Source: Opisthocomus hoazin
Lineage: Eukaryota > Chordata > Aves > Opisthocomiformes > Opisthocomidae
NCBI RefSeq assembly: GCF_030867145.1
Contig: NC_134417.1
Span: 11,075,577-11,139,576, forward strand
Length of the DNA: 64,000 nt
Direction of reading: 5' to 3'
The translations under genes and the position numbers were made by a program. This document shows positions 39,235 through 51,000 of this stretch, piece after piece; position 1 is the stretch's first letter; each line of letters begins with the position of its first letter. The notes below the pieces were generated by a model. It saw only the letters and a program-made list of their open reading frames with translations. It was not told the origin of the DNA and did not search any database.

Positions 39235-39249
39235 ACTCAAAACATTTTT

Positions 39250-39255
39250 TTTATT
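39250..39255 (-). terminator. Candidate distal PID1 poly(A) signal AATAAA
   Basis: TTTATT on the plus strand gives AATAAA on the PID1 sense strand, followed downstream by A-rich then TGTTTTGAG-like sequence. About 1.47 kb beyond the stop codon. Confidence 0.45.
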
Positions 39256-39588
39256 AAAGTATGAATGCATTTATGCTTGAGAATAGTTTACATACATTGT
39301 AAAGCAATAAGCATACTTTCCAGAGGTGTGGGCCCTCCTCAATATGTCTCCATGCTCAACCTACATGCTTTATCACTGGACTCATACGTACACTCTCACA
39401 TACAAACATATAGACCCACAAAACATAGACACAGAGCTATCTCTTTCCTTTCAAGGCTTCCGTAAGGTGCCCTAGTGCCCCTAACATTACCATAATTAGG
39501 AACAAAACTGTATAAAGGAGCAGCATTACTTGCAAACTATTGATCTGCTCTCGACCTTAAAAAATATCAAGTGAAACAAGTTTTTCCT

Positions 39589-39605
39589 TTTATTTGAGTT
39601 TTATT
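39589..39605 (-). terminator. Candidate proximal PID1 poly(A) signals (two AATAAA)
   Basis: Two AATAAA hexamers on the minus strand (complements at 39589-39594 and 39600-39605), about 1.12 kb beyond the stop codon. Paired hexamers suggest a usable proximal site, but this is unverified. Confidence 0.4.
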
Positions 39606-40726
39606 AAACATCTGCATTTAAGAAAGGCATGACTTTGTATATCTGTGAACAAGGAAAGACACGGGAATCTTAACATGAGCTTCTCAACCAGAACAGATGT
39701 TCAAAACCTGATTCCTAAGGGACTGTTTCCTTTGATCTTTACAGCAACGCAGCCCTGGCTGTGCGACGGTGCACCACCAGCTCCATCCCACCAGGGCCAC
39801 TCGACCAGCAATGCGGACATCGGTAACATGGAGTTGAGGCCACCACGCTCATATCGCTTCAGACCTGAGGTTGATGAGAAGTCACAGTTCAAACACTGAC
39901 AGACCCAAGCGTCCCTCAACTCTCACCAGCTGGCCTCCTCCGGCAGAGCACATCAGGGTTGGAAAACGCTCAGACAGTGGTGCTGGCTCACTGTACCCCT
40001 AGCCATTGTGGAGGACTCTTGCCCACCCCTTTTTTGGTATCCTGCAGTATATAGTCTGAAACTGCAACTACTGGTGTTGGGTGAAAAACGTGGCAGCAGG
40101 TATATTAAGAAAATAGGTACAATGAATAAAATAAAGGATAGCATATGATATAATGTGTACATACAAGCATCTGCTTTCATTTTTTACCTGTGAAATGTGA
40201 ATTAACTGCAGAATGCCAGGCCATTAGTCTAAAAGGCTATGTATGGCTGTCTTAGCCTACACACGGTCAAAGGATTTTTGCAATGCATCATGGAGAAATA
40301 TTCTTCGGGAACCATCAGGGCTTTCCAGGTCTACTCGCTCTTGCGCATCAGCATCAGCCCCCAGCTAGGAATGCCAGAGGCGCAACTAATAAAATTGCCT
40401 GACCAGTCTTGTAAGACAAACAGGAATGACTCTACTTCATGGTATGCACCTGAACTACACAGATGAGCAAAGGACAGTGATGGGTGAGTGAGAGAGATGG
40501 GGGAGGGAACTTTTTTCTCACTTTTACACAGCAGCAGATTTCAATGTAATGTAATTACTTTAACGATGCATATCTGTAGGTACTGAATTGCTCTTTTGAT
40601 TTAAAAAGCTGGTCAGACAAGTGTTTGGCAGTCCTTTCATTCCCCTGTTTCTATTGTCGCTTATTCATCTGTCAGCTCTCATTCCCTAGGCCATTTCTGC
40701 CTTTGCTGAACCGTGAATGAGTTCAG

Positions 40727-41203
40727 TCAGCCATCGTCAGATTCAAATTCATGAGACACTTCCTCTGACGAGCTGTTCCTGTGGATCCGGCCATCGCTTT
40801 TCATGCTGTGAAAAGTCTTCTTAAAGGCCTCCATCATGGCATGGGCCAGCTTCTTGGCCTCCAGCTTGCTCTCACACTCTACAGCATGGCAGTCCATCTG
40901 GTAGGACAGGTCATCGTTGATCTCCCGATAGACCCAAGCAAAGATGTTTGGGCTGACGTTGTGGTCAGCAGTGCAGTAGGCTATACGTGCTACCTGAAAG
41001 GTATCCATGTGGACTGTCGCCTCGCCTTTGAGGTCCAGATGATGCAGCCAGACTTGGAACGGGCGAATTTCCAGAAGGGCATTAGCTGGGTAAATATCCT
41101 CCCTGGCGAGCGTGTGCTTCTTCCATAATTCAATGACTGGTTTCTCTGTGCAGCCTGACAAAAATTGCATCCCTGTTGTGGAAACCTTACCCAAATATGT
41201 AAC
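40727..41203 (-). CDS. PID1: PID1 terminal coding exon (PTB domain, residues about 60-217)
   Basis: This exon encodes the C-terminal 158 residues of PID1, a cytoplasmic adaptor with a phosphotyrosine-binding (PTB) fold. In mammals PID1 is reported to bind NPxY motifs such as that of LRP1 and to dampen insulin signalling through IRS1 and AKT. The translation starts VTYLGKVSTTGMQFLSGC, contains ELWKKH, IRPFQVWLHHLD and PNIFAWVYREIND, and ends in an acidic ESDDG before TGA (complement 40727-40729). The VTYLGK strand, the WVYREI core strand and the C-terminal helix (EAKKLAHAMMEAFKKTFH) are classic PTB elements. The exon opens in phase 0 after an AG at 41204-41205. The length matches human PID1 (217 residues, this exon starting at about residue 60) as I remember it, with only a handful of substitutions, mostly near the C-terminus. 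Upstream exons lie beyond the right edge. No frameshift or internal stop is present. Confidence 0.97.
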   Translation of the reverse strand, partial: VTYLGKVSTTGMQFLSGCTEKPVIELWKKHTLAREDIYPANALLEIRPFQVWLHHLDLKGEATVHMDTFQVARIAYCTADHNVSPNIFAWVYREINDDLSYQMDCHAVECESKLEAKKLAHAMMEAFKKTFHSMKSDGRIHRNSSSEEVSHEFESDDG

Positions 41204-41222
41204 CTGCAAAGAAGAGCAAAGA
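41204..41222 (-). promoter_or_regulatory. PID1: PID1 splice acceptor for the terminal exon
   Basis: On the minus strand the bases before the exon read as a pyrimidine-rich tract (TTTGCTCTTCTTTGCAG) ending in AG at 41205-41204. The conserved protein match starts exactly after it, which fixes the exon boundary and excludes the upstream in-frame ATG at 41314 as a start. Confidence 0.93.
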
Positions 41223-41340
41223 TAGGTGAAACACAGACAGCAGACTCCAGCGTTGCTTTCTGCCATCCCAGGGAACTTTCCTTTATCTGGAAAATAAAAG
41301 CACACCTCCCCCACCCCCTCCTACCCAACCCTCCCTCAAC

Positions 41341-41386
41341 TCCCCAATTTCATAGGGATTTCCCAATTTCTCCCAATTTCCCCATC
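41341..41386. repeat. Short 10-base tandem repeat in PID1 intron
   Basis: The unit TCCCAATTTC occurs twice exactly (41361-41380), with a diverged copy at 41341-41350 and a partial unit after. It lies about 140 bases upstream of the PID1 acceptor, in a C-rich (minus-strand G-rich) part of the intron. Confidence 0.7.
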
Positions 41387-44065
41387 ACCTTCAGTTAAAT
41401 AGATTTCAAACTGCTCTCCAGATATTTTCTTTTTCAGATGCTGACTTTGCCATTCAATCCCAGATGTTAAAAATACTCAGTCTCTGAGTTTCAAGGGATT
41501 TCACTCTCTTCAGCCCCCCGGGCAGCCCAGCTTTACGGCCCATGACTGTACCTCTAAGCTCTTGTTAGCAAGTCTAAGTGCCAGCGGCGCGGGCCCCAGG
41601 TAGCTGTGATGTTGACCACTTTTTTTCTTTTCTGCTTTATTCAGATGATTTATTTGTATCATATATTTTAAACATTAATATTAGGGAGACTGAGACATTC
41701 TTAGCTTGATAACGCAAGGCTGCTGAGGGTCAGAAAAGCATGATCACAGCAGAGGATTTTAAACCGTTTTAATGTTTTGTTCCAAAATGATCCTGGTTTT
41801 CCACCACTTTTGCTGCTTGTACTTCAGCATCAAGCCAGGAATAGCTCAAAGCTGTTCAAAACTCTATCTTCGAGCAGGGCTGAGACATTTATGCCATCAA
41901 TTTAAGAAAATATGCTTTTAAAAAAAAAAATCTAGTAATAAATCTACCTTACTTTAATCACATCATCTCTGTGCTTTTCTGTCTAGCTCTTTGGAGTAAG
42001 TATCCTGTTATTCAATCTGCACAGGAAAGCAAGGTGTCTTTAGTGTACTTGCTGTATTTTGTTCACCAAAAATCAAATTCACTAAGAGGTCCACATCAAA
42101 ATTCTGTATTGAGCCTGTGCAGAAACATGCCCCTAAATCTGTGCAGCTGCTAAAGAGGCTTCCCTCCACATACAGCTGAATGGAAGATTATTTTATCTGG
42201 GAAAAGGGATTTTCTTTAGAAAAGACAGATCAGCGCCACCTAAATATAATTATGCAGCTTATTCTATTTATTGCTGTTGTCAGAACGGTGCACTTAAGAA
42301 CAACTATATGAAAGCAAAATTGCTTCGAATTTGTCTGTTGCAGCGGTAACTGCTTGAGACAGAATCTTGTGCCTCTTCCTTGTTGTCTTATAACCTCATG
42401 TGCATTTTTCTCAAGGCATTTGAAGGAAAAAAAAAAAGCAATCACACGCATTTTCCAAACTAATCTCTTAAAAATTTTGTATTAAACCCACAGTATCAGC
42501 TATTTTTATTTTGTATATGCTTTAAGAAATGCAAAGAAAAAATATGGGATTTCCACATTTAAACACATTAAAAAAATCATACCCACAAGGAACACAGGAT
42601 TTGTATTCCATGCAAACAAAATTTTCCACAAGAAAAATATTTTGCTGCAAGCTTCATAGGTTTTGTTAAACTCAGAGACCTAAATTAAGCCATAATTAAG
42701 GAAAAAGCTTACAAAACATTATTGGAAGTCCGTGTGGCTTAATCACGCCTGCCAAAAAAGCAATTTAATAGCACTGACATTTCAAAATGGGAAGTCTTAT
42801 TCTTTGCCTATAAATATTCATGCTTTGCACTGGGAATATGTTAAATCTTATAAAGCTTTATGTTTTTTGGAACAGTGGGAAACACAACAGCTAGCACAGC
42901 TAACAAGGCAAGACCTACCAGTGTTTCGCTTTATTGTATTTTATTAGTTATGAGAGCTGAGTTCCCTAAAGTACTGTAGAATAAAACTTAAAAGAAAACC
43001 TCAGAGCTCACAGTGCCAACTAAACACATACAAACAGCACATACAAGACCAAAAAGGAATGTGTCTTCAACACACTGTGGGGTATTTCAGAATACATCTA
43101 CAGTCATATTGCTTTGAAAAGATCAAGATCAGTGTGCAAATCTGCATTTTCGATACATTCTCTGAAGGTTCGTTTCCGTACCATCTCATATTCACAAGCC
43201 AGCTAACAAATGACTAACACACACTGTAGATTAACTGAGCATTTGGGGCCAGAGTCAAAGCCCATTGCAGTAACACAAGTCCTTTGCTGACTTCAAAGAG
43301 ATTTGCACAAAGCCTTTATATCCTGAGGAACTGAGAATTAGCCTCTTGCTCGTGCCCTTTGTCACTGCCCAAACACAGTTTTGAATCCCCAGGCACAGGA
43401 GAGATGCTGCCACCGCTGCAATGCTTTGCCCCCCGGCCGCTGCTTGGAGCAGAGCGGTACCCCTTGGTGCACGCAGAAGTCAGTGCCTCTCGTTAGCGCA
43501 CAGCAGTACGCGCAGGGAATTGTTTCATGACGGGCTTGCCTGCAAGAGGAAGCTGTCGACAGCACGTCAGCTGCCCTGCCACAACAGTGTGCGGAATGGG
43601 AGCGGAAAGGAGAGCAAAGGCAGTGACCTCCCACTTTGGAAGCCTTATCACCAGTCTTCCCAGGCAGTCACCGCTGCGAGTTCACCCCCAGCATACAGAG
43701 CATCAGCTCCTCAGCACGGACGGCTCCCAAGTGATGCTCGGGACACCTCCAGCAGCTGAGGAGCAAGACCGGAGCAGGGTGTCACACGGGAGTGTAAATT
43801 GAGTTTAATGTTCTCTCTGTCGCTTCCCTGACACTAACTGCAACCCCCTGTTGGCCATCAATCTGTGCATGGCCTGCCTCAGTGTGAAGTTACAAAAAAA
43901 TAATGTATTTCCTTACAAATAAATAATTTGTATTTTACGAAGAAAAGCACTGAATTACTCTGAAAGCAGACGAGGCAAAAGTCACTAATAAGCAGGAGGG
44001 GATGATGGCTTGTTTACCATAATAGGACATAATGGTCTGATTTACTGTTCCAGTTCTGATTTACT

Positions 44066-44160
44066 CCCCAGTTCTGTCACAGTATAACTGTGTAAGAACC
44101 TTTGGAAAGTTGCTTCCTTTAACAGCACTTTGCATCTCCATTGTATAAATCTCATTTTCC
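44066..44160 (+). repeat. Possible second, heavily eroded MIR-like fossil
   Basis: The order 'cagttctgtcac', 'aactgtgt', 'gaacctttggaaagttgcttccttta', 'tgcatctcca', 'tgtataaa' parallels the MIR core (CTGCCAC, AGCTGTGTGACCTTGGGCAAGTCACTTAAC, CTCAGTTTCC, CTGTAAA), but identity is low. It could be coincidence. A profile search is the test. Confidence 0.3.
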
Positions 44161-46317
44161 TTTCAGGACACATTCATACGCATTTATAAGGTGCTTAGAC
44201 ATTACAACAAAGAGTTCACAGGAGAGAGAATAAAAAACACCTCTGGTTTAGAGCCTCTCTTGTACTGTGTCTTACATAGACACTTCAACACCTAATGATG
44301 TTATTTTCTTTTTAAACAAATGATCATTTTTTCCTAGTTGAGATACAAGCATTTCACAAGAGTAGCACTACCAAAGTTCTTAGTGAAGACAGTTGTCTAA
44401 TATTTCATCGCTTCATGGTCCCCTGCTAAATAAAGAACAGGGACACAAGGGCTGAATATTTGACAGAAAAAATGCAGCATCCTGTTCAGAACAAAGATTT
44501 CTTCATTATTAAATATCACCTACTTGTTGTCCATTACACATTTATCCATCTGGAGCTGGCCAATTTAGTAACTTAGATATTAACATTCACAGAGTTGCAG
44601 GCACAGTACCAGTATGAACTAACCAAACTAAAACCAGCAAAAGATGGATTTATAGGGCACTTCTCCCTGAGCTCTCAGTTACAAGGTTATTCTGCAAGCA
44701 ATACTCCCTGCATTTCACTCCTACCTCATCACATCTCACAGCACACCTACCTTTATTTAAATTCCCAGAAACCACTGACCGCACACATCATTAGAGTAAA
44801 GCTGTTATAGTACGACCATCTTCCTTTCCGATTTCCAAGTTTGCCAACCAAAGATCAAAGAACAGATTATTCCTTCCATTATCAGATGGAGAAGAAAAAT
44901 ATTTTGAGGCAAAAATTCCCACTGGTGGTCTCTTCCATTAAAACCAATGGCATCTCATCAGTGCGAAGCCAGCAGGAAGTATTAAAAGAAAAAATAATTT
45001 AATCTGTAATACTCAGAAGAACCAGGTGTGAAGGGCACAGAAAGACATCATCATTATTATTATGATGTGTGCATGTGCAAACATTGACAAGGAGCAGCAA
45101 CAGCCACAGCTCAGGCTGAAAGCCACATCTGTGATAATACTGCTCTGACCACCAGTGAAAGTTCACCAGGCCTGAATTATGCTTTGCCTTTCTCTGAAAC
45201 ATGGGGCAGAGGTCACTTTGCAGCAAACATCAGCCCACGAAGATGACTTTTCTGTGACAGCATGGCACATCCTATAGCATGTATCATCCTACACACCCCG
45301 AGGCCAGCAGCCGTGTTCCCTCCCCTCTAGCCTCAGTGCAAGGCAGAGTAGCCACAGGTTGGTTGTAACGTGTAAATTATGATCAAGCTGTTGCAGGCTT
45401 AACTTGTTTTGGACACTGTATTCAAAGTGAGAAAAGGAATGGAAAAGCCAGCTCAATGCCACTGTGTTAACCCTAAGCAATAAAGGCATTTCATATCATA
45501 TCTTCTTCCAGGGGTAGGAATATATTCCTTCATGGCATTTTCAGCCTTTTGATTTGTGTGTTCCAACTTTCCCATGGATTTATGGAAGATACAGCTAGCA
45601 ACAACTGCTTGTGCTTGTTAAAAATTATCCACATTCTTTCCAGTCTTTCTATGGCAAACCAGCATTTTCCATCCGATCCCTCTCTCCCTGGCAAGCCACT
45701 GCCATCCAGTATGACATAAAATGCACTTGTGGTTTCAGCACTTCTGCGCTTGCAAACATTTGAACCTTTAGCAAAAGCCATGATGCTCTGAAGTGCTCCT
45801 TATTTTACCCTAGCGACTCACCAACACCAGTGTCAGTATCTGACAAAACTGTCCTCAGCAGAAAAGTGCGGTGCCTTTGCCCTTTCACAACACAGCTACA
45901 GCCATCCAACCTGTAGAGATGTCTCGTGTCAAGACATGAAGATTAAGCAAAGCCATCTTTCATGCACTGTCCTGTACACACAAAAACATCTCAGTATTTT
46001 GATACTGTTGTTTTCAATCCTTTCAGCCTAGTAACGTATAATGAAAATAGCTTTTCATTCTTTTCATAACTAGGCTCGAGAGCTTACCAGCTTTGAAAAG
46101 ACCGACACAGCAGTTGCCACAGACATTTTCACTTCTAGCACAGCTTGATTTGTCAGCAGTAATACAGGGGTTTTACTTTCCCTACTCAATTCTTCTCATT
46201 ATCATTGACCTCACATTGTTTACTTGTAACTCATATGAGATAAAGAACAGCTTAGCTCCTGCATGTGTCGATCTGACTCCCCTACGGACCATAAGTCCAC
46301 ACTGCTCCTAACTCATG

Positions 46318-46356
46318 AGCCTCGGTTGGGCACCTAAAGTTAGGCGGTCCAATTTC
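46318..46356. repeat. Possible fragment of an old reptile-bird interspersed repeat
   Basis: The words 'gggcacctaaagttaggc' resemble a motif common in old repeats of turtles and crocodilians, where 'aggcacctaa' and 'gttaggcacct' units recur. Only about 35 bases match and the family cannot be named from memory. Confidence 0.2.
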
Positions 46357-47589
46357 TTTTTCGCCCTCTGTTGACTATTGCCAGTCCATAGACTATCATT
46401 GCTCCAAGAAAGCAGATCCAAATTGTAAAGAGGCGTAATTATTACATTACATGAGGGCAGATGCTCTCTTGGCACAGGAGTCTGGCACGGGAACACATAC
46501 GCACACAGGATTCTGGGCCCTCTCACTATTTAAGACCACAATCAAAGGACCATATGGAAAACTAACTACTTAGTTATTTCTTTAAGTATTTCTTTCTCAC
46601 CAGATAATGTGGGTCTTGTCAATAAAGTTAACAAAGAAAATGAAAAAATTAAAACAAACAGAGCACTGAACTTGAGCCAGCAGGTATCAGCTCTGCATAT
46701 TTGCAGTTACCAGAGGATGCCCTAGCGGATCTTGAATCTTATGCAAATCTTAGTAATAGGCAACTGTCTCTTTTGTCGATCTGTGTTTTAAAATAAACAT
46801 TCTTACAGCCTCAAATCTGGTCTAGTTGCAACTGGTCATGTCTGACCCAAGACAGTAAGATATTCCTCACTTACAGGTGAGGCAAGCAGAGGTAACGAGA
46901 CATTTTCTTCCTGAAATCCAAAGAATTTCTCCTGTGGCAACGCTGTGATGAACAAACAATTGGAAGGGTCTGTATCAGGATGCACAGGCATAGACCCTCC
47001 AGACAGCAAGTAAACCGTCATCTTGTCCTGGCCACGAAAGAAGCACTAGCCTAGAGACTGGCTGAACTCACAAATATATTTAAGAAGAATACAGAGGAGA
47101 CTTGAAGCAAGGAGCAGCCCCAAGCAGCTTTGGGAGGAAGCGTGCCTGTCTGGTTACGAGTTACCACTGTAACACAGTTGAACATGCAGATGCTGTCTGG
47201 GTTAGCAATGCAAAAGTGCACACAGGATGAGAAAGCCTAAGCTTCACCCAGCCTGCATGCAAGTACTGCTGAGGCCAGAACAAAGCAAGTTCAATCACCA
47301 CATCATTACCAGGTGTGGTAAGTTCCAGTTCTGAGCAGCTGGTACTGGGAAAACCTGCGCTCAGGCCTCCCTGTGCCCCAGCAGCCGGCCACACCACCAG
47401 GCACCCGGCTTGGAGAAGGCCAAGGCTGTCAGGATACAGCCCCATATCCTCCAGTGCCTCCAAAAAGCGGCTGGTGATTGCATAAGATTTGGTGCTGGTG
47501 GACTCCAAACATCACCTTTTTCAGTCCAGAGCCAAAAATAAATACAAATATATACAAGAAAAACTAAGATTAAAAGTGCATATTTCCCC

Positions 47590-48080
47590 ATGGCTCTCCG
47601 AGGAGGCCTGGCAGGACCCACCAGCATGGCCACTGGGCCCAGGTATGCAGTGCAGCCTTGAGAAAGCCCGCCAGGAGACCAGGCGGACGGCGGGGAGCTT
47701 TGCTGCCATGGCACAGCCCGCAGTGCCCGCCATGCTGCGGGGCCAGCGAGGGCCGGCGCTCACTAGAGGTTTGCACAGCTTTGGGCGCTGAAACTGGATT
47801 TTTTTAATCCACAGCATTGCTGGGATAAGAGCAGGACAGGCCTGCAGCAGGCTGCCCAGCAGCTCAGTCAGTCAAGGCACATCTTTCATTTCAGTAAAAG
47901 CAAATATAGCTGTAGAGTCATTTGCAACAACATCTTTAATTAACACAGCCAGCTCCTGGCGTGGAAGGAGTGCTCCGTGCCAGCCAGGGCGTCCGTCTCG
48001 CCGCCCCACCGCAGCAGCTCGGCTCTCCTCGCCCTAGGGTGCAGCGACGCTGCCTCAGGCTGGCGGCTTCGCGATTTAGA
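47590..48080. promoter_or_regulatory. Intronic CpG cluster pair
   Basis: Two CpG-dense stretches lie in the PID1 intron: 47595-47765 (about 11 CpG) and 47955-48078 (about 14 CpG in 125 bases). The gap between them is ordinary. PID1 has alternative first exons in mammals, so an internal promoter is conceivable, but no first exon joined to a donor could be identified on the minus strand. A CpG-rich decayed insertion is the alternative. Confidence 0.4.
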
Positions 48081-51000
48081 GCCAAAAAACTGCTTCTTGG
48101 CTCTGGAGGCAAAACAAAAATATCCCAGACATTCCACAGGATCACTAAGCAAATACTGTGAATGGCATTCAAGCAACGTTTGCTTAAAACCCAACAAACT
48201 AACTCAGTTAAGGAAAAAGGCTGCACAGTTTCCCTCCGCCTGCCGCTGCTTCCTCACCCACGCTGCCCGCCATCCAGCCAAAGCCTTCGTAGCACAAACA
48301 CGAGGGTCTTTGTGGGAACCGCAGGGCTCCTGAGCACACAGAAATACTCAGTAAATGCAGTAATGTGGCTTACAGAAATATGTGAAGAACTGTTCTATTC
48401 TGGAGATGAAATTCAGAGGGAGAACAGACTGAGCTGGGCAACTCTTTAACGGAAAATAACCATTGACCCTGATGGTTGCCCTCCAGCTTAGGAGGGAGGA
48501 AAAAAACCATCAGTAATTAGTGTACGATTTATTTCAAGGAATCAAAGAGTAGCTCCAGAAAAAGCTGAAAGTATCAGCACCTCTTCAGCAGCTAAGTCAA
48601 CAGCCAGCCTCTGACTCCTTTAGTGGGAACAAAGCTGACCCTAAGTCTTAAAACAATGATAAAATTACCCCTCAAAAACAAAAATAATAAACAAGCCCAA
48701 CAAGAAACGCATTCAACTCTTTACATCCTCAGAACTCCTTTGGACAAACAACCGCTGGGCAGCAGCTGCTCCCTCCCTCCGCCCATCCGTCCCCACGGCC
48801 GCACTCGCAGCAGCCCTTCACAGGTGCCTGTATTGTCCCATGTGTTTCCCAGCTGTGGTCGTGCAGCAGATCCTGTCTTAGCTCAGTCCCAGGAACAGTT
48901 CAACACATAAGTAAGGTGTAAAGCGATAGCACGGGGCAGTCACTTTGGACATAACTCAGTCCTCCAACTACACCCCTTTAAAGGACACAAGAGCTCTGGT
49001 TATTTTTAACCCATCGTTATTCTTCTAGGTTTTACAGCCTCCATGCTTCCAGGTAGCTGTAGCAGGTGAAGGAGAAGGAAGAGCTGGGCACTGTGAAAAT
49101 GCTTTTGCTTGAAAAATGCTCGTCCCTAGCAGAAAGAAAAGCATATTACTAATTTCACTGCTGCTTCTGAGCTAGCCTAGGAAAGCCCTTTAACATGACG
49201 GCAGGCAGAGCAGATGAGTTACCATGGTCCAGAGTGGGTATCCCAACATGCAGTCCCACATCTGCCAGGGCAGCATCTCGGGCATAGGGCTTTTCTGATG
49301 GAGGTCAGAGCTCACCCATGAAGGCCCTCTCACTCCTCAGCCACTGAGCAGGATAAACACTCCAGGGACTGCAGACGATGGACATCAAGCACAGGGCACA
49401 TCTCTGAGATCCTGTCCCAGCTCTGATAAAGACACCCAAGAGCTCTTATTCCCAGCCAAATGAAACCCCAGCCCTCCCAGAGCAGAGCTCTGCTGGGCCT
49501 CCCACTGATGGCGTCTGGGGAGGGGAGCAGAAGACAAAAACCTCTGCAGAGCGCTCACAGGAGCAGAGCCCTCCTTATCCCACACAACCAGCCCCACCAC
49601 CAACACTGACCCACACTGCCTGGGGAAGAGCAGGGAAAAAACATTGACATTTGGCAAGTTTAAGATTTAGTAAATAAATCTACTGGAAGAGAAAAGATTT
49701 AAACTTGATGGCTTAATTTGTAAGCTCTGGGAGGAACAAAAGCAAACAAGAAAAAGCCTGCTGGCTCCATAGGCCAAATAGCCAGTGCAGGATAAATAAG
49801 GCAGCAAGCAGAGCTCTCCTTTGGAAGCACAGCCCTGATGAACGCAATGGTTCGAGCTTTTCACCTTACATTTTATCAGGCTGATGCTCAACAAGCCTCT
49901 TTATAAACCACCCTGGGTGTCAAACTACCTGAGAGCACCTAACATATTTAGCGACCAGGAGTCTCTGCCTAATTGGCAAAATGGTTAACCAAGCCCAAAC
50001 ACAACCTCAGCAAGAGCCAGCTCTGCTCCCTGCAACCTCCCGTTAGCAACGAAAGGATTGCCTCTTGCATTTCATTTTCCATTGGACGGGAAGCTCGTTT
50101 TGTGGCTTGGCTTGAAGGGATGAGTCTGAAATGAAATCAAGTGGAACTGGCAAACTGCAAGTAGCTTGCAGTTGGAGACACTTGGGTCCCAACGTGAGTG
50201 GAAGATTTACACTGCACTATTTAAAACTCAGAAATCAATTTAATTCTAGCAGTGATTTAAAAATGTAGTGCAAGATGTAACTGAATGAACAAACACATCA
50301 ATCATACACAACCACAGCAGGGCTGCTGGACACCCTACTGTACAGTTGACGATTACTTTTATGCCCAGACATTTTCTTTATGTTGCTATTTAGATCACTT
50401 CTCTCCTTTGTCTCCTTTCATTGCCTCAGATAACTTCCCTTCTAACTTCCTTTCTCTGGACCCAGTTACCACTGGGTTGAAATTAATTCTTGGATAAGCC
50501 AGTTCATTTCCCCTTGTCCTTCAGGAGTCTTCCCAGGGCAAGGAGAGATGTGGAGGCAGCCAGGGAAGTGAGAAGAAAACCAATCCACACTGCAGTCACT
50601 AGCTGCAATTACTTGGAGTTTCCTCCACACAAAGTCCTTCCAACATCTCTCTTCTGCCACCTCAAAACCGTCACTTTGAGAACATCCCTTCTGCCAGGAG
50701 AAAGTGGTGTATGTTTGTACGATCATGATCTCCCCCCAAAACAGATATCTACCTTCATGTTTATGTTCAAATTACACACAAGTTGTTTTCCCTACACATT
50801 CTTTATTTACATGAGGTGAAGCCGAGCACAGAAATCTGATTAAGCAACTCATCATGTTTCAGAAAGCTTTTTGTTCTTGGGCTCCTCACAGCTGTTGTCT
50901 TGTATCAGAGGGAAAGAAGCCCACGGGCAGAGGAGGGGAGCAGGGTGTTTGCTTTTACTTTGTTCCCCTTCCTTTCCAAACCACAGAAGGCTCACTTTGG

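Larger units (their letters stand above)
39235..40726 (-). other. PID1 3' untranslated region (extent inferred)
   Basis: The sequence immediately after the PID1 stop codon must be 3' UTR because the stop lies in the terminal coding exon. The left end is set by the candidate AATAAA at 39250-39255 (complement) and a following GT-rich stretch that would suit cleavage near 39,235. This gives about 1.5 kb, which I judge plausible for this gene, but the end is not proven. Two closer AATAAA signals (39589-39605) would give a UTR of about 1.1 kb. RNA 3'-end reads would decide. Confidence 0.6.
41223..47589 (-). other. PID1 intron, proximal part
   Basis: This is intron by position: it lies directly upstream of the terminal PID1 exon and no preceding exon (expected to end in a lysine codon at a phase-0 donor) was found. 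AT-rich stretches at 42480-42960 could be conserved. A small CpG cluster lies at 43400-43620 (about 14 CpG). A mixed ATC/ATT triplet run lies at 45046-45066. Confidence 0.75.
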